Shown: positions 6,607 to 8,235 of the stretch, one piece after another | Position numbering within the stretch: the stretch's first letter is position 1 | Layout of the letters: each line of letters opens with the position of its first letter | Assembly (NCBI GenBank): GCA_035275545.1 | Contig: DATEMP010000219.1 | Span: 1-8,235, forward strand | Direction: 5' to 3' | DNA length: 8,235 nucleotides | Origin: WS-11 sp035275545 | GTDB lineage: Bacteria; Eisenbacteria; RBG-16-71-46 | The notes under the pieces: model-generated | Told to the model about the DNA's origin: nothing | The model's input: only the letters and a program-made list of their open reading frames with translations | Databases searched by the model: none | Translations under genes and position numbers: made by a program

Positions 6607-6620
6607 GTTCGCGACTTGCC
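6605..6620 (+). promoter_or_regulatory. Sigma-54 promoter-like element
   Basis: GGGTTCG-CGAC-TTGCC keeps the GG and GC dinucleotides exactly ten bases apart (6606-6607 and 6618-6619) and has the full TTGC of the -12 element. The -24 half departs from TGGCACG at three positions. Transcription would start near 6631, leaving a leader of about 185 bases before the response regulator. It is of interest because the downstream gene encodes a sigma-54 activator that might control itself, but one such match can arise by chance. Confidence 0.2.
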
Positions 6621-6745
6621 CCTTTGCAGCATCGATGCCAGTGGATCTGGTTCCCCCGCCACCCTGGTGAAATGGGGCTATTCCCTTGGCAAAAAAGCCG
6701 GTTTGACGATGCCTGAACCTCGCCGAAGAGCCCCAAAACAAAGCC

Positions 6746-6773
6746 TTCTCTCCCTCGAATCACTAGGTAAAAT
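6746..6773 (+). promoter_or_regulatory. Weak sigma-70-like promoter candidate for the response regulator
   Basis: TAAAAT at 6768-6773 matches five of six bases of the -10 consensus and sits in the locally AT-richer stretch. The best -35 is TTCTCT (6746-6751), 16 bases upstream, with only three matches. Transcription would start near 6780, giving a short leader of about 37 bases that carries the ribosome site. Confidence 0.3.
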
Positions 6774-6801
6774 CTTCCAGCTCGGCAAGAACGACATGGT
6801 C

Positions 6802-6808
6802 GGGGGAG
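6802..6808 (+). promoter_or_regulatory. Shine-Dalgarno site fixing the response regulator start
   Basis: GGGGGAG ends 8 bases before the GTG at 6817, an ideal spacing. An in-frame ATG at 6796 lies upstream of this site and has only a poor AAG before it. The GTG start also places the receiver's first strand (VLVVDD) right at the N-terminus, as in other family members. Confidence 0.7.
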
Positions 6809-6816
6809 AACGCATC

Positions 6817-8178
6817 GTGCCTTTGGGAGTGCTGGTCGTCGACGATCACCAGGCCTCGGCCGAAGGCTTGCGCGATTACCTCCAGGAGTGGGGACACGAG
6901 GCGCGCGCTGCGGGCGGCGTCGCCGAGGCTATCGGGATCCTGGAGGGCTGGCGGCCCGACGCGGTGGTGTGCGACCTGCTCATGCCGCCCGGCCCCGGCG
7001 GCCTCGAGCTGCTCCGCGAGGTGCGCGCCCGCGATCCCTGGATCGGCTTCATCATGCTCACCGGCCACGGGAGCATCGAGGACGCGGTGCACGCCACCCG
7101 CGACGGCGCGTTCGACTTCCTCACCAAGCCGGTCGACCTCGAGCGCCTGCGCCTGCTGCTCGACCGGCTCGCCGAGCGCAACGAGATGCGCATCGAGGTG
7201 ACGCGGCTGCGCCAGAAGCTCGCCAGCATGGGCGATGCGGGAGCACTCGTGAGCCGCTCGCCCGCGATGCGCAAGCTCACCGACGTCATGGAGCTGGTGG
7301 GGCCCTCGGCGGCCTCGGTGCTGGTCACCGGCGAGAGCGGCTCCGGCAAGGACTTCATCGCCCAGGTCCTGCACGACCTCTCCGGCCGGGCGCGCGCGCC
7401 GTTCGTGGCGGTGAACTGCCCGGCGATCCCCGAGACCCTGCTGGAGAGCGAGCTGTTCGGCCACGAGCGCGGTGCGTTCACCGGGGCGCTCGCCGAGCGC
7501 GCCGGCCTGTTCGAGCACGCCGCGGGCGGCACGCTGTTCCTGGACGAGATCACCGAGATGACCACCACGCTCCAGGCCAAGCTGCTGCGCGTACTCGAGA
7601 CCCGGCGCTTCCGGCGGGTGGGCGGGCGCGAGGAGAAGCTCGCGGATCTCCGGATCGTCGCCGCCACCAACCGCGATCCCGACGTGGCGGTGCGCGAGGG
7701 ACGCCTGCGCGAGGACCTCTACTACCGCCTCAACGTGTTCCACCTGCACGTGCCGGCGCTGCGCGACCGGCGCGAGGACATCGCCCCGCTCGCGGCGCGC
7801 TTCATCGCCTACTACGCGGAGCAGAACGAGAAGACCGTCGAGGGGGTCTCGAACGAGGCGATGGCGGCGATCGAGCGCTACGACTGGCCGGGCAACGTGC
7901 GCGAGTTGCGCAACGCGATCGAGCGCGCGGTGGTGCTGTCGCGCGGCCCGGTGCTCGAGGTCACCGACCTGCCGCAGCGGGTCGCGCGCCCGGTGGTGGT
8001 GATCGAGCGCGGCCGCTTCGGCCCGGTGGCGCCGCTCGACGAGATCGAGCGCCGCGCGATCCTCGAAGCGCTCGAGGCGTTCGCGAACAACAAGACCCAG
8101 GCGGCCCGCGCGCTCGGGATCAGCCTCAAGACGCTGCACAACAAGCTCAAGCGGTACGCCCGGGAAGTCGTGTCGTGA
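6817..8178 (+). CDS. NtrC-family sigma-54-dependent response regulator
   Basis: The 453-residue activator has the standard three domains. The receiver (1-120) has acidic Asp9/Asp10, phospho-acceptor Asp53 in VVCDLLMP, Thr82 in MLTGHGS and Lys104 in LTKP. After a helical linker (about 121-145) the AAA+ domain carries Walker A GESGSGKD (172-179), the sigma-54 contact loop GAFTGA (219-224) with Phe and Thr intact, Walker B GGTLFLDEI (237-245), sensor ATNRD (283-287), and YYRLNVF (302-308) with YDWPGNVREL (355-364). A Fis-type helix-turn-helix (NNKTQAARALGISLKTLHNK, 424-443) ends the protein. Every residue needed for phosphorylation, ATP hydrolysis and sigma-54 contact is present, so it should activate sigma-54 promoters when phosphorylated. 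The GTG start is set by the ribosome site at 6802-6808. It overlaps the next gene by four bases. Its targets are unknown; the divergent exporter operon is one candidate. Confidence 0.95.
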   Translation: MPLGVLVVDDHQASAEGLRDYLQEWGHEARAAGGVAEAIGILEGWRPDAVVCDLLMPPGPGGLELLREVRARDPWIGFIMLTGHGSIEDAVHATRDGAFDFLTKPVDLERLRLLLDRLAERNEMRIEVTRLRQKLASMGDAGALVSRSPAMRKLTDVMELVGPSAASVLVTGESGSGKDFIAQVLHDLSGRARAPFVAVNCPAIPETLLESELFGHERGAFTGALAERAGLFEHAAGGTLFLDEITEMTTTLQAKLLRVLETRRFRRVGGREEKLADLRIVAATNRDPDVAVREGRLREDLYYRLNVFHLHVPALRDRREDIAPLAARFIAYYAEQNEKTVEGVSNEAMAAIERYDWPGNVRELRNAIERAVVLSRGPVLEVTDLPQRVARPVVVIERGRFGPVAPLDEIERRAILEALEAFANNKTQAARALGISLKTLHNKLKRYAREVVS

Positions 8179-8235
8179 CCAAGCGGACCGGGCTCGGCCG
8201 CATGGCCCTGGGCCTGCGCGCCTCGCTGTCCGCCT
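8175..8235 (+). CDS. Start of a gene coupled to the response regulator, probably its sensor histidine kinase (runs off right edge)
   Basis: A GTG at 8175 overlaps the response regulator stop as GTGA and opens a frame to the window edge. The 20 visible residues begin MTKRTGLGRMALGLRASLSA. A short basic N-terminus leading into a Leu/Ala segment is common in membrane sensor kinases just before the first helix, and NtrC-type regulators are very often translated together with their kinase. No kinase motif lies inside the window, so the identity rests on position alone. Confidence 0.5.
   Translation, partial: MTKRTGLGRMALGLRASLSA

Larger units (their letters stand above)
6389..6816. other. Intergenic region upstream of the response regulator, no convincing gene
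   Basis: This 428-base stretch has open frames on both strands, but none shows a domain, a helix or the codon bias of the flanking genes. It contains several short inverted repeats: CGCGCA-AA-TGCGCG at 6441-6454, GGAAC-GGA-GTTCC at 6458-6470, a bulged hairpin at 6584-6606 and the perfect palindrome GCATCGATGC at 6629-6638. From about 6660 to 6780 the base composition is clearly less GC-rich than elsewhere, as expected for a promoter region. Two promoter candidates are listed separately. Confidence 0.55.

Noticed and set aside
6681..6705. TTGGC-AAAAAA-GCCGG as a terminator hairpin, or TTGGCA as a sigma-54 -24 element
   Set aside because: The stem has only three Watson-Crick pairs and no T-run. 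As a promoter the GG-to-GC distance is seven bases instead of ten.
6570..6725. Cyclic di-GMP type riboswitch upstream of the response regulator
   Set aside because: The conserved CGCAxxGGCAAA and GACGCAAAGCC segments are not present; only loose GGCAAA similarity is seen.
6211..6816. Extension of the response regulator frame back to 6211
   Set aside because: The extra residues have no domain or consistent codon bias, and a strong ribosome site places the start at the GTG at 6817.

Overview
The window is very GC-rich, with strong G/C preference at third codon positions. Its genes are densely packed with overlapping stops and starts. It looks like a chromosomal segment from a high-GC, Gram-negative-type bacterium, perhaps an environmental lineage of the Myxococcota, Gemmatimonadota or Eisenbacteria kind. 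No rRNA or other marker gene is present, so the phylum cannot be fixed. I see no transposase, integrase, CRISPR array or tRNA.

Left part (1-5809, minus strand): five genes are read right to left as one apparent operon. In transcription order they are: an ABC-2 exporter ATPase (5809-4886); its permease (4889-3588, ATGA overlap); a large membrane protein with a spermidine-synthase-like domain between two membrane bundles (3579-1153); a family 2 glycosyltransferase of the rhamnosyltransferase type (1090-233); and the N-terminal 70 residues of a MraY/WecA-type polyprenyl-phosphate sugar-1-phosphate transferase (210-1, running off the left edge). The last two are enzymes of lipid-linked surface-glycan assembly. 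An envelope or polysaccharide role for the whole set is an inference from adjacency.

Middle (5810-6816): about 1 kb without a well-supported large gene. It contains one plausible small tail-anchored membrane protein (6388-6161, minus), several palindromes and inverted repeats, a tandem direct repeat touching the exporter start codon, and weak promoter candidates. Its third-position bias is weaker than in the flanking genes.

Right part (6817-8235, plus strand): a complete NtrC-type response regulator (receiver, sigma-54 AAA+ and Fis-type DNA-binding domains) with a good Shine-Dalgarno site. It overlaps by GTGA the first 20 codons of another gene, probably its sensor kinase. The two-component pair and the exporter/glycan operon are divergently arranged. 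Regulation of one by the other is possible but not shown.

The most unusual item is the membrane-embedded spermidine-synthase homologue. It keeps the SAM-type nucleotide-binding motif but lacks the first Asp of the catalytic DxxD motif, so it is probably not a polyamine synthase.
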